Origin: Staphylococcus marylandisciuri
Lineage (GTDB): Bacteria > Bacillota > Bacilli > Staphylococcales > Staphylococcaceae
Assembly: GCF_025519785.1 (NCBI RefSeq)
Contig: NZ_JAOPKZ010000002.1
Coordinates: forward strand, 124,001 to 188,000
DNA length: 64,000 nucleotides
Reading direction: 5' to 3'
Under the pieces are notes generated by a model. It searched no databases. It saw nothing but the letters and a program-made list of their open reading frames with translations, and was not told the DNA's origin. Shown in pieces: positions 19,481 to 27,822 of the stretch. The position numbers and the translations under genes are program-made. The first letter of the stretch is position 1; every line of letters begins with the position of its first letter.

Positions 19481-20809
19481 ATGAACTTTTGCTCAAATTG
19501 TGGTGCTCATGTTAAAGACAATCAAAAGGTATGTACCCAGTGTGGCACACCTATTCATCAAACAAGTCACAAAGATCGAACTGAACCGAAAAATATAAAT
19601 AGTTATCCACAAAGAAGACCTCATAAATCAAAATTACCATGGGTGATCACGATAGCTATAGTTTTAGCGCTCATTTTATTATTTATAACTTACAAGATAG
19701 TAGATAACCAATTATCAGTTAAGAAAGAAGGAGAAGCTATTGCTAAAGACTTAAAGAATGGCAAAATATCCAGTCTTTCACAACATTTAACTTGTGATGG
19801 AAAACACCTTTCTAAAGAAGAAACTCAAGCTTTCTACGACTATATTAAAGAAACAGATAACCCTACACGTGTTGCCAATGAGATTGAATCAAGTGCAAAA
19901 ACTGTACATAGAGATAAATTAGGCTCGAAAGCTGTAACTACTTCAGAGCATACGTTAGTTGATATTCAACAGAATGGTAAAAAGTTAGTTATCTTTAAGA
20001 ACTATGACTTTGAAGTACCAAAGCAACCTGTTTCTATCACTCCAGAGGACACAGGTGAGTTACATTATAAAAGAAACGGGAACACTGAAAAAGTTAAGCT
20101 TGAAAAAGATAAAACAAAAGTATTAGGTGATTTTCCTCTCGGTATTTATCATTTAGACGCTACAGAAAAGATCAACGGAAAGAACTTTAAAGGTGAGCTA
20201 CTCATCGATATGTCTCACGATAATTCAGCAACTACTAACTTTAAACAGAAACGTTTCACTGTCTCAATCGACTCTTTATATTATGATAATGATTCTCTCA
20301 AATTATATATCAATGGTAAGGAACAAGGTAAATTTAGCGCTTATAGTGATAAAGAATTTGGCCCATATGCACCCGATGATAAAGTAGAAGTTTACGCTAC
20401 GACGACGGTAGAAGGTAAGACATTTAAGTCTAATACACTAAATGTTCCAAGCCCTGAGAAAGGTGAACAGGTATCTAAAGTCAAGCTAGCTTTCAACGAT
20501 GATGATATTGAGGATCACTCAGAGAGAGAGATTGATAAAAAATCGAAAAGTGATGACACTACCAGCCACACTTCTGAACACTCTAAAGTAACACGTAGCA
20601 ACGTGATCGATAAAGTTGAATCATTTGAAGGCAAAACACTAGATACTAGTAAATACACCTATAAAGAACCTGAGAAAAAAGGGAATACTTGGGGGTTCTC
20701 CTTCACAGATAAAAAAGGTAACCTCGCAGGTTCTTATATTATTGATGCTGACGATGGCTACGTTACAAAGTATGATGAAGATGGCAAAGAAATAGATTCT
20801 GGCTATTAA
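19481..20809 (+). CDS. TcaA-like zinc-ribbon, single-pass envelope protein
   Basis: This 442-residue protein has a zinc ribbon at the N-terminus (CSNCG, CTQCG), one membrane helix near residues 50-72 (LPWVITIAIVLALILLFITY) and a large extracytoplasmic part. The order and segments such as YGPYPQ-like FGPYAPDDKVEVYA, DFPLGIYHL and LAFNDDDIEDHSERE match TcaA, the teicoplanin-response protein of S. aureus, and YvbJ relatives. The last approximately 65 residues after a charged linker differ from TcaA and look like a separate small domain. An ATG at 19475 is only one base from the ribosome site, so I start at 19481. Confidence 0.78.
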   Translation: MNFCSNCGAHVKDNQKVCTQCGTPIHQTSHKDRTEPKNINSYPQRRPHKSKLPWVITIAIVLALILLFITYKIVDNQLSVKKEGEAIAKDLKNGKISSLSQHLTCDGKHLSKEETQAFYDYIKETDNPTRVANEIESSAKTVHRDKLGSKAVTTSEHTLVDIQQNGKKLVIFKNYDFEVPKQPVSITPEDTGELHYKRNGNTEKVKLEKDKTKVLGDFPLGIYHLDATEKINGKNFKGELLIDMSHDNSATTNFKQKRFTVSIDSLYYDNDSLKLYINGKEQGKFSAYSDKEFGPYAPDDKVEVYATTTVEGKTFKSNTLNVPSPEKGEQVSKVKLAFNDDDIEDHSEREIDKKSKSDDTTSHTSEHSKVTRSNVIDKVESFEGKTLDTSKYTYKEPEKKGNTWGFSFTDKKGNLAGSYIIDADDGYVTKYDEDGKEIDSGY

Positions 20810-20817
20810 AAAATAAG

Positions 20818-20868
20818 GAAGCGGGACAGAAATCTAATCTGAATAAAAAGATTTCTGTCCCGTTCCCA
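20818..20868. repeat. Repeat family A hairpin, copy 2
   Basis: This is a near-perfect palindrome just after the TcaA-like gene, convergent with nagB. It is followed by an independent hairpin at 20878-20918. Confidence 0.85.
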
Positions 20869-20877
20869 AGATGAAAC

Positions 20878-20918
20878 ACTCAGATGAAATGAATTAAATC
20901 ATCTGAGTGCTATTTTTT
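20878..20918 (+). terminator. Rho-independent terminator
   Basis: CACTCAGATGA pairs with TCATCTGAGTG across a short AT loop, followed by CTATTTTTT. It ends the zinc-ribbon/TcaA-like operon. Confidence 0.8.
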
Positions 20919-20989
20919 CTAAGATTTATGTCCCAGACTCATCTTAGTATGTTTAAGATCTCGGTATCATTTCACTGCTCTATTGTGGA

Positions 20990-21724
20990 TTAAATGTTTA
21001 AATACTTATAAATTTCATCATCAACCACCACTTCAACATCTGGATGATGATGTAGTATCGAGGCAGGTAAGTCTTCCGATATTTCTCCCTCGACTAATCT
21101 TTGTATCGCTTCTCTCTTTTTCTCTCCAAAGGCTAATAAGATAATACGCTGAGCTGACATAATTGACTTCAGGCCCATTGATATTGCTTGAGTAGGGATA
21201 TCCGCTTCGTTATTAAAGTGTTGCCTATTAGCGTTCAGAGTCGACTTCGTTAAGTTCACTACACGCGTAGTGCTATCGAAAGAAGCGCCTGGCTCGTTAA
21301 AACCAATATGACCATTCTCTCCGATACCTAGTAATTGAATATCAACTGGCCCGTCTTGACTTAAGTGAGTTTCGTAATTCTTTATTTCCTCGGTAATATC
21401 TCGTACTTTCCCATTAGGAATGTGGATATTGTCTTTATTCCATGTCTCATTATGGTCGAAAAGGTAGCGATACATATAGGAGTGATAGCTTTCTTTATCA
21501 CCTTTACCAAGCTTCATATATTCATCAAGATTAAAAGTATGCACAGAACTAAGGTTAAGTTGATTGAGGTTGATCAGTTTAACGAGTTCATGGTAGACAT
21601 TTATCATTGTATTTCCTGTCGCTAGACCTAATGTAGTTGTAGGCTTGTTAATGATTGCTTTAACGATTTCTATCGCAGCGTATTCACTGGCTAATCGCTC
21701 TGCTCCTAAATTAATTATTTTCAT
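20990..21724 (-). CDS. nagB: Glucosamine-6-phosphate deaminase
   Basis: This enzyme converts glucosamine-6-phosphate to fructose-6-phosphate and ammonia, linking amino sugar use to glycolysis. It has about 244 residues. Conserved features are LGLATGNT near the N-terminus, FNLDEYMKLGKGDKESYHSYM with the catalytic aspartate region, LLGIGENGHIGFNEPG, and AISMGLKSIMSAQRIILLAFGEKK. An in-frame GTG at 21733 exists, but ATG 21724 fits both the ribosome site and the usual MKIINLG start. It is monocistronic, convergent with the TcaA-like gene and divergent from the PSM-like gene. Confidence 0.95.
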   Translation of the reverse strand: MKIINLGAERLASEYAAIEIVKAIINKPTTTLGLATGNTMINVYHELVKLINLNQLNLSSVHTFNLDEYMKLGKGDKESYHSYMYRYLFDHNETWNKDNIHIPNGKVRDITEEIKNYETHLSQDGPVDIQLLGIGENGHIGFNEPGASFDSTTRVVNLTKSTLNANRQHFNNEADIPTQAISMGLKSIMSAQRIILLAFGEKKREAIQRLVEGEISEDLPASILHHHPDVEVVVDDEIYKYLNI

Positions 21725-21911
21725 AGTATACACCCACTTATATTAAACGTAGTTCTACCATTTTATAAATTCGTCAGAAATAATGTAAGTTTAATATACA
21801 ACTTAGAGTAACAATATTCAACAAACAACTGGGTATACACCTTTAATTTCGAAAAATTAATTATCTTTACTAAAATGAATACACTCAGGCAATTATTTTA
21901 TATTTATTTTA

Positions 21912-21941
21912 ACAGTTAAGCATTAATAACGACCATCTAAG
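21912..21941 (+). promoter_or_regulatory. Candidate AgrA-binding direct repeat
   Basis: ACAGTTAAG (21912-21920) and CCATCTAAG (21933-21941) are separated by exactly 12 bp. The first matches the AgrA half-site exactly and the second matches it at 6 of 9 positions. Two 9-bp direct repeats 12-13 bp apart are the arrangement known for agr-controlled promoters. A possible -10 (GTTAAT, 21971-21976) follows. It lies upstream of the PSM-like gene. Confidence 0.6.
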
Positions 21942-22017
21942 CAATTTTCAACACATTTTCAAGAGATGATGTTAATTTACAAGTGTAGTTGAAATATCCC
22001 TACGGGAGGTGACTGAT

Positions 22018-22092
22018 GTGCTAGATAAAATTATCGCAGTTATCAAAGAAATTGTTTCTCAATTTGTATCAGGTGGCTTCCAAGAAAAATAA
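22018..22092 (+). CDS. Phenol-soluble-modulin-like amphipathic peptide
   Basis: This is a 24-codon gene with GTG start behind a strong GGAGGTGA site (22005-22012, five bases before the start); the neighbouring ATG at 22015 reads Met-Cys-stop. The peptide begins VLDKIIAVIKEIVSQF and ends GGFQEK. Hydrophobic residues recur at 3-4 residue steps (I, I, V, I, I, V, F, V) with Asp, Lys, Glu on the other face, so it forms an amphipathic helix without a signal peptide. It resembles alpha-type PSMs of S. epidermidis and S. aureus, which are exported as primary products by the Pmt ABC transporter and are haemolytic, spreading or biofilm-active. It has its own terminator and an AgrA-type upstream repeat. 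Confidence 0.75.
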   Translation: MLDKIIAVIKEIVSQFVSGGFQEK

Positions 22093-22138
22093 TTTCAACA
22101 TAAGTGACTTATAACTCTTTTTCAAAAATTATGTATGT

Positions 22139-22187
22139 ACAGTCGAGGTTTTTCCTTAATCCATGTTTCTTCCTCGACTGTATTTTT
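22139..22187 (+). terminator. Terminator of the PSM-like gene
   Basis: ACAGTCGAGG pairs with CCTCGACTGT across a 24-base loop, followed by ATTTTTAT. It begins about 47 bp after the stop codon and makes the gene a short single transcript. Confidence 0.75.
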
Positions 22188-22283
22188 ATGTTTTCATTAT
22201 GCTTCAAACCTTAACTACATATGTAATAAAGTGCGCTGTAGTCGCTCAAATAGCTGAGGTTGTGACAAAAACGTTGAGGAGTT

Positions 22284-22332
22284 GAGCGGGACAGAAATCT
22301 AATTTGAATAAAAAGATTTCTGTCCCGCTCCC
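22284..22332. repeat. Repeat family A hairpin, copy 3
   Basis: This is a near-perfect palindrome between the PSM-like gene and the M20 gene. The remainder of this 450-bp gap (22188-22545) has no other recognised element apart from the ribosome site at its end. Confidence 0.85.
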
Positions 22333-22545
22333 TGCTCGTGAAATTGTCTGTCGACAATCCTGCTCTTAGGACGCCGTTAATCGATTTCCCAGAGCACTGA
22401 AACTTTATATCTCAACCTTATCCCCACTCTACCTCCTTTTATTTTTTATAAAATTATTAGTTCACCCTTTATAAAAGCAGTTTGTTTAACATTTAAATTT
22501 TTTGAGTAGTATAATTTAATTAGTTATACAAAGGAGTGATAGGTT

Positions 22546-23778
22546 ATGAGCACATTTTCTAACGAGGAAAAAGTGCAAATATTATCTGATATTGTGGCAA
22601 TGAACACAGTGAATGATAACGAAATTGAAGTAGCTCGATACTTGCAACAGTTATTCAACAAGCATGGAATTGACTCTAGAATCCAAGAAGTCGAAGAGAA
22701 CCGTGCGAACTTGATTGCAGAAATTGGAGAAGGATCTCCTGTGCTAGGTATCTCTGGACATATGGATGTAGTCCCAGAGGGGAAACATGAGCAATGGAAG
22801 TATGACCCCTTCACTTTAACTGAAGACGATGGCATGCTTTACGGACGAGGCGCAGCAGATATGAAATCAGGATTAGCTGCTTTAGCCATCGCATTAATTG
22901 AAATTAAAGAAAACGACTTATTACCTAAAGGTCGCATTAAATTCATTGCTACTACTGGAGAAGAAAAAGCACAACTCGGCTCTCAAAAAGCATATGAAGC
23001 TGGAGAAATGAACGACGTTGATGCGCTTGTCATCGCAGAGCCTTGTCAAAACATGTTAGTGATTGCTCATAAAGGCTCCATGGATTATCGCATTATTTCT
23101 AAAGGTAAAGCTGCTCATAGCTCTATGCCAGTCATAGGTAAAAATGCCATTACACCGCTCATTGACTTTATCAAAGACATAGACAAAGAATACGAGGAAA
23201 TCTTAAAAGACAACCGCAGTCAATCATTGAACTTAAGCGGTATGTATCACAAGATAGAGCCACAATTACCACAATCTATAGACCCAGAATACATTAAAAA
23301 CGTGCTCGAAGGATTAGTCATTAGTAACACCGTTATTTCAGGTGGTACACAAGTCAATTCAGTTCCTGATAATGCAGAGGCTGAATTTAATATTCGCACT
23401 ATCCCAGAATACAATAATGCACGCGTGAAACAACTTTTCAATCAGACATTAGAAAAACACAATCAAAACGGCGCTCAACTTGAAAGCGATCTCTACCTCG
23501 ATTTAGAGTCCGTATTAACTAATGGTAAGAACGCTCTAGTAGATTATGCGAAAGCTCTCGCAAATGAGAAATTTAATGATGAGTTCGAAGCAGCGCCTAC
23601 TGTGGCAATCACCGACGCATCTAATTTATTACGTGACAAAGATGAAGATTTCCCATTTATAGTATTTGGCCCTGGGGAGAACCCACATCAAATTAACGAA
23701 TGTGTAAGTAAAGATAAATACCTCGACTTTACTGAGTATTACGTTGAACTCTTCACTACTTATTTAAAGAATAGCTAA
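22546..23778 (+). CDS. dapE: M20-family deacylase, ArgE/DapE type
   Basis: This is a zinc-dependent amidohydrolase of 410 residues, annotated in staphylococci as succinyl-diaminopimelate desuccinylase. Metal ligands are visible in GISGHMDVVPEG, LYGRGAADMKSG, ATTGEEKAQLGS and VIAEPCQN, and the C-terminal GPGENPHQINE holds the last histidine. The lid domain lies between about residues 175 and 290. Start ATG follows AAGGAG with good spacing. Because staphylococci make lysine through the acetyl branch and no dap genes adjoin it, an N-acyl amino acid deacylase role is equally possible. Confidence 0.8.
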   Translation: MSTFSNEEKVQILSDIVAMNTVNDNEIEVARYLQQLFNKHGIDSRIQEVEENRANLIAEIGEGSPVLGISGHMDVVPEGKHEQWKYDPFTLTEDDGMLYGRGAADMKSGLAALAIALIEIKENDLLPKGRIKFIATTGEEKAQLGSQKAYEAGEMNDVDALVIAEPCQNMLVIAHKGSMDYRIISKGKAAHSSMPVIGKNAITPLIDFIKDIDKEYEEILKDNRSQSLNLSGMYHKIEPQLPQSIDPEYIKNVLEGLVISNTVISGGTQVNSVPDNAEAEFNIRTIPEYNNARVKQLFNQTLEKHNQNGAQLESDLYLDLESVLTNGKNALVDYAKALANEKFNDEFEAAPTVAITDASNLLRDKDEDFPFIVFGPGENPHQINECVSKDKYLDFTEYYVELFTTYLKNS

Positions 23779-23818
23779 TACTTCGCTTAAACCCAGAACA
23801 ACTTAATACCAAATCAAA

Positions 23819-23870
23819 AGCCAGCACTTCATCTGATGCCTAGAAATAGCATAGCTGAGAAGTGCTGGCT
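23819..23870. terminator. Hairpin of repeat family E, copy 2
   Basis: AGCCAGCACTT and AAGTGCTGGCT are perfect 11-bp arms, positioned after the M20 gene and convergent with the APC permease. Confidence 0.7.
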
Positions 23871-23930
23871 AAAGTTGGTTGAAGCGAGTTAGTGACAGAA
23901 GCGTTGAGAATCTGATCACAACCGTACGAT

Positions 23931-24019
23931 AAGGCTGGGACATAATGATCTTTGACTAGAGAGAAAAAGGGAGCGGGACAGAAATCTTTTTATTCAAATT
24001 TGATTTCTGCCCCGCTCCT
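23931..24019. repeat. Composite repeat: short element plus family A, copy 4
   Basis: GGCTGGGACATAATGATC followed by TTTGACTAGAGAGAAA precedes a family A palindrome (23969-24019). The same composite occurs inverted at 26299-26390 and 57962-58050. Confidence 0.8.
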
Positions 24020-24141
24020 CAAATTTTGTCGAACGTCGCACGTTTCTGACGACACTCCCACTTTTAGGACGCTGTTAACCGGTTGCCCAGAGTACAGAAA
24101 CTTGTGAGATGTCCATTTCCAGTCTTTGAGTCATTCCCTCT

Positions 24142-25782
24142 TTAACTCTCTGATTGAGACGCTTTACGTTCTTCACGCAATTGTTTGCGCATTTTCTTAT
24201 TAAGCTTTTGCGCATTTTTATAATATTTACTTTCAAAGTAACTTGATGAACCAATGTAGTAGAATATTAAAGCAACAATCGCAATAACGATAAAGTCATA
24301 AGGATAGTGAATAAGGTTAATACCTTTAAATTCTTTACTACCTATAAACGATAAGCCTGCAAGTACAATGAGGTAAACAATGATCCATAAGCTTCCACCA
24401 ATCTGTTTCGTCGTATTCTTCCAATTCATCTTATACTCATAGAAGAAATAAATTGGTAAACCGAGAATGATAATAAAGATAACTTCTGCAGTCGTAGGCC
24501 ACATCGCCCAATATATGGCTAATGAAGCTAAGACGAATGAGAAAGGAGCCATGAATTTCAACATACCTGCTCTAAATGGTCTGTGTAATTTCGGCCCCAT
24601 TTTACGTAAAGCAATGACCGTCGTTGGTCCAGTAAGATATGCAACGAGTGTGGCTGTTGAAATAACACTTGCTAGCGTGCCCCAATCACGAAAGACTGTA
24701 ACCATGACCATACTAATCACTGCATTAAAGATAATAGCTACACGTGGTATATTGTATTTTTTATTCATTTTGCCTAAAAATTTAGGAATATGTCCATTTT
24801 TCTCCATCGCGCGTAATACTCGGCCAGTCACTGCAACGAATGACACGCCAGTACCGAATGGTGAGACGACCGCTTCTACGTATAGAAGTATAGCTAGCCA
24901 ATTCAAACTGAGCAGTATAGCCATATCTGCAAATGGAGAGTTAAAGTTAATACCGCTCCATCCCCCATGGCTATGCAAGTAATCCACTGGCATAGAAGTA
25001 ACGAAAGTACTTTGTAATATAATGTATAAAAGCGCGCTTAACGACAAGCTGATAACTATACCACGAAGAATATTCTTCTCAGGCTTCTGTATTTCAGACC
25101 CCATATTGATAATAGTCTGAAAGGCATTAAATGAGAAGATAATACCTGAAGCTGTCGTTGCTGCAAATACCGGTGCACTTCCGTAAGGCATGAATTCATG
25201 TATACTATGCCCATAGTTCTCACTGTGGAAACCAGAAACGATGAGCATGATAATCGTTACGAGAGGTACGCCAAGTTTAAATACTGATATTAAGCTAGTG
25301 AAAGAAGTCAATAACTTGACTGACCAATAATTTAAAAGTGAAAAAATAATGATGATGATATAAACAGTGAAGAGACCGATGTTACTAATTTGTCCATCGT
25401 TCATTAAACCACTCGTGAATTTAGCCCACTCCCACGGCCAAGAACTCATATATTGAACAGCAGCTACTGCTTCTATCGGAATAATAGTTACGAGAGAAAC
25501 CCAGTTCGCCCATGACGCGATAAATCCGAGTAAAGAGCCGTGTGTGTATTGAGCGTAGTTGCTCATCCCTCCTGACTGCGGAAACATCACACCTATCTCT
25601 ATATAGTTGTAGGCAATAGTTCCAATGACTATGAAACCTATAATCCATGAGATGATAGCGGCTGGTCCTGCGATTGAAGATGCTTCCCAAGCACCAAATA
25701 GCCAACCGGAACCGATGAGTGAACCTAGACCAAGTAAAACAAGTTGCGGTAAATTAATCTTTCCTTTTTGATTTTGTGACAT
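24142..25782 (-). CDS. Large APC-family amino acid permease
   Basis: This is a 546-residue membrane transporter with about 13-14 hydrophobic segments and a basic, Lys/Arg/Glu-rich cytoplasmic tail of about 30 residues. The N-terminal GLGSLIGSGWLFG and FNAFQTIINMGSEIQKPEKN are family signatures. It is longer than the permease at 186-1619 and belongs to a different APC subgroup, resembling Bacillus YveA-like aspartate permeases, but its substrate is not certain. Start ATG follows AGGAGTT. The upstream region (25783-26250) carries three copies of one palindrome and a cre-like site, suggesting regulation. Confidence 0.85.
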   Translation of the reverse strand: MSQNQKGKINLPQLVLLGLGSLIGSGWLFGAWEASSIAGPAAIISWIIGFIVIGTIAYNYIEIGVMFPQSGGMSNYAQYTHGSLLGFIASWANWVSLVTIIPIEAVAAVQYMSSWPWEWAKFTSGLMNDGQISNIGLFTVYIIIIIFSLLNYWSVKLLTSFTSLISVFKLGVPLVTIIMLIVSGFHSENYGHSIHEFMPYGSAPVFAATTASGIIFSFNAFQTIINMGSEIQKPEKNILRGIVISLSLSALLYIILQSTFVTSMPVDYLHSHGGWSGINFNSPFADMAILLSLNWLAILLYVEAVVSPFGTGVSFVAVTGRVLRAMEKNGHIPKFLGKMNKKYNIPRVAIIFNAVISMVMVTVFRDWGTLASVISTATLVAYLTGPTTVIALRKMGPKLHRPFRAGMLKFMAPFSFVLASLAIYWAMWPTTAEVIFIIILGLPIYFFYEYKMNWKNTTKQIGGSLWIIVYLIVLAGLSFIGSKEFKGINLIHYPYDFIVIAIVALIFYYIGSSSYFESKYYKNAQKLNKKMRKQLREERKASQSES

Positions 25783-25919
25783 AATAACTCCTAATTTCTT
25801 TTATATTCATGTTTCTTTAACGTAGTAAAAAGTTATGGCAAATAATTTAATTTCCAATTTATCGTCTATATATAGAATATTGAGCTCAATTTCAGACAGC
25901 TAATAACTTTAACTATGTT

Positions 25920-26133
25920 ATACAATATATTGCATACTCCGCTATTATACTCTTTTTTAAATTGTCGTCAAATCAATATTTTACTAACTTTAATATACAT
26001 TATATTGTATATTCATTCTTATAGTTAGTGAATTTTGTATATCACAGTTCACACCATAAATTTAAATAGAAGTCGACCTAACAAGCAAACTAGAGATATT
26101 TTACATGCAACTTAAATATACAAAATATTGTAT
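25920..26133. promoter_or_regulatory. Three copies of a 16-bp palindrome ATACA-N6-TGTAT
   Basis: The sites are 25920-25935 (one mismatch, TGCAT), 25995-26010 and 26118-26133, all upstream of the APC permease. They have the shape of operators for one dimeric regulator. The background is AT-rich, which lowers the weight. Confidence 0.45.
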
Positions 26134-26137
26134 TTTT

Positions 26138-26151
26138 TGTAAGCGCTTAAA
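26138..26151. promoter_or_regulatory. Candidate cre (CcpA) site
   Basis: TGTAAGCGCTTAAA matches the cre consensus at about 12 of 14 positions. It lies about 360 bp upstream of the APC permease start, adjoining the third palindrome. Confidence 0.45.
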
Positions 26152-26250
26152 ATAAATGAATTTTTTAAAATTACTTTAATACCAGTAGTTATAAAGTTTT
26201 CACAATATTATTTTGTAAAATTTTACACTTTAACTTAACTACTATTAAAA

Positions 26251-26296
26251 AAGTAGTATACGCAACAAGCAGGAATTGTGCTAACGTATACTACTT
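26251..26296. terminator. Hairpin downstream of capA-like gene
   Basis: AAGTAGTATACG pairs with CGTATACTACTT, a perfect 12-bp stem with a 22-base loop. A family A repeat follows at 26299. It lies between two minus-strand genes and probably stops transcripts from the CapA-like gene. Confidence 0.6.
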
Positions 26297-26298
26297 AA

Positions 26299-26390
26299 GG
26301 GAGCGGGACAGAAATCTAATTTGAATAAAAAGATTTCTGTCCCGCTCCCTCTTTCTCTCTAGTCAAAGACCATTATGTCCCAGCCTCACT
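26299..26390. repeat. Composite repeat: family A copy 5 plus short element
   Basis: The palindrome at 26299-26350 is followed by TTTCTCTCTAGTCAAAG and ATGTCCCAGCC, the inverted form of the composite at 23931-24019. Confidence 0.85.
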
Positions 26391-26518
26391 CAAGGTGATG
26401 TTACTTATTTAATCATTTTAATTTTAAAGGCGAGTACGAAGCTTCTGGACCTATTCTTAATCTCATCCTGATGATTAATTTAGGACGCTTTTCATTACTT
26501 GATTCCTTCGTTTATTTA

Positions 26519-27643
26519 CTATTTCCGAAATTCTGGAGAAATGGTGTCTTCGTTAATTTGCTTCAAGCGAGCCACTGAGACAGTGCTTCCTTGTTTATAA
26601 TTTAATTTATGTCTTTGCGCAAGTTTATCATTGTACTTCTCTAATGGCAGTTCTTTAAAGTGCGCTTTACCTTCACCTGTCTGAGGATTTTTCGGTTCAT
26701 AGTGCGTAACTACTGCTTGCCAATGCACATGTTTAATTTTAGTCTTGTTCCCATCTTTAGCTATATCGAAATGTAAATCTCCACCAAGCACATTATTCTC
26801 ATCACCTGTAGCTTGACCATTTAAGAAATTGCCGAGGGAATAAGCTACAAGTGTTTTGTGACCACTCTGTCCTTTTAGCCATTGAACTGGTTGGATGACG
26901 TGGGGATGAGTACCTATGATCACATCAGCACCTTGATTGGCAATATATTGTGCATATTCTTTTTGCATAGGCGTTGTTTTATGAGTACCTTCTTTTCCCC
27001 AATGCGTTGAAACCATGACGACATCACTTAATTTCTTAGCTTTCTGTATATCTGCTTTAATCTGATCTTTATCAAAGCGATTAATATTATAATTATGTGC
27101 AGGTTTCAGCCCATTTGTACCATATGTATAGCTAATTAAAGCGACTTTAACGCCTTTTACATTTTTAACTTTAATATGATCTCTTTCTTTTTGACTCCGA
27201 TACGTACCTGTATAGGTTACTTTATCTTTAAAGTGATCCCAAATACTGAGTTCATTCTTCAAACCACTCATACCTTGATCAAGCGCATGGTTGTTTGAAC
27301 CATTGATCATATTGAAACCTGTATCTACGATGTCGTCTGCTACCGCACTCGGTGTATTGAACCTCTTGAAACCATGATACGGTTTATCGTCACCTCCTAT
27401 TGGTGATTCTTGATTAATAAAGGCGATATCAGAGTGAGACATACGCTTCTTTAATGGTTTATACATCGATTTGAAATCAAACGAGCCATCTGATTGTCTC
27501 GCTTCGTTATAAATAGATGGATGAATTAAATTATCTCCTACCGCTTCTACGGAAACTGTTTGATGAGCCGGACTTTGGGAGACATTACAAGCGGTAAGCA
27601 ACAGCAAACAGGGAACAACGACACGTATTAACTTTCTAATCAC
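26519..27643 (-). CDS. CapA-family metallophosphatase-like lipoprotein
   Basis: This is an exported lipoprotein of about 374 residues: signal sequence with lipobox LLLTAC, then the PGA_cap (CapA/PgsA) domain, a calcineurin-like fold. Blocks seen are VEAVGDNLIHPSIY, FINQESPIGG, FNMINGSNNHALDQG, VSTHWGKEG and IIGTHPHVIQPVQW, which match the family. CapA/PgsA acts in poly-gamma-glutamate export or anchoring, but no capBC genes adjoin it, so such a role is unsupported here. The ATG at 27655 lacks a ribosome site; GTG at 27643 lies behind GGAGTGGAG and gives a normal lipoprotein signal. Confidence 0.8.
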   Translation of the reverse strand: MIRKLIRVVVPCLLLLTACNVSQSPAHQTVSVEAVGDNLIHPSIYNEARQSDGSFDFKSMYKPLKKRMSHSDIAFINQESPIGGDDKPYHGFKRFNTPSAVADDIVDTGFNMINGSNNHALDQGMSGLKNELSIWDHFKDKVTYTGTYRSQKERDHIKVKNVKGVKVALISYTYGTNGLKPAHNYNINRFDKDQIKADIQKAKKLSDVVMVSTHWGKEGTHKTTPMQKEYAQYIANQGADVIIGTHPHVIQPVQWLKGQSGHKTLVAYSLGNFLNGQATGDENNVLGGDLHFDIAKDGNKTKIKHVHWQAVVTHYEPKNPQTGEGKAHFKELPLEKYNDKLAQRHKLNYKQGSTVSVARLKQINEDTISPEFRK

Positions 27644-27822
27644 TCTCCACTCCATTTCTTTAAAAATATTTCACAATAAACATCTTAATTTAAATATAAC
27701 AAAAAACTTTTAATAAAATGTTAATTCTCTTAAATTTTATAATATATTTTATTAGTTTTTGCTACTAAATCTAGGGGTAACGTATATTATGATTAAGTTT
27801 GAGAGGAAAGGAGTTGTCTCAT

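Noticed and set aside
22015-22023. ATG at 22015 as the start of the PSM-like gene
   Set aside because: It reads Met-Cys-stop; the GTG three bases later is the only start giving the 24-residue frame.
25920-26133. The three palindromes as NrdR boxes
   Set aside because: The core looks similar, but NrdR boxes lie about 15-16 bp apart at nrd genes; here spacing is 75 and 123 bp and the gene is a permease.
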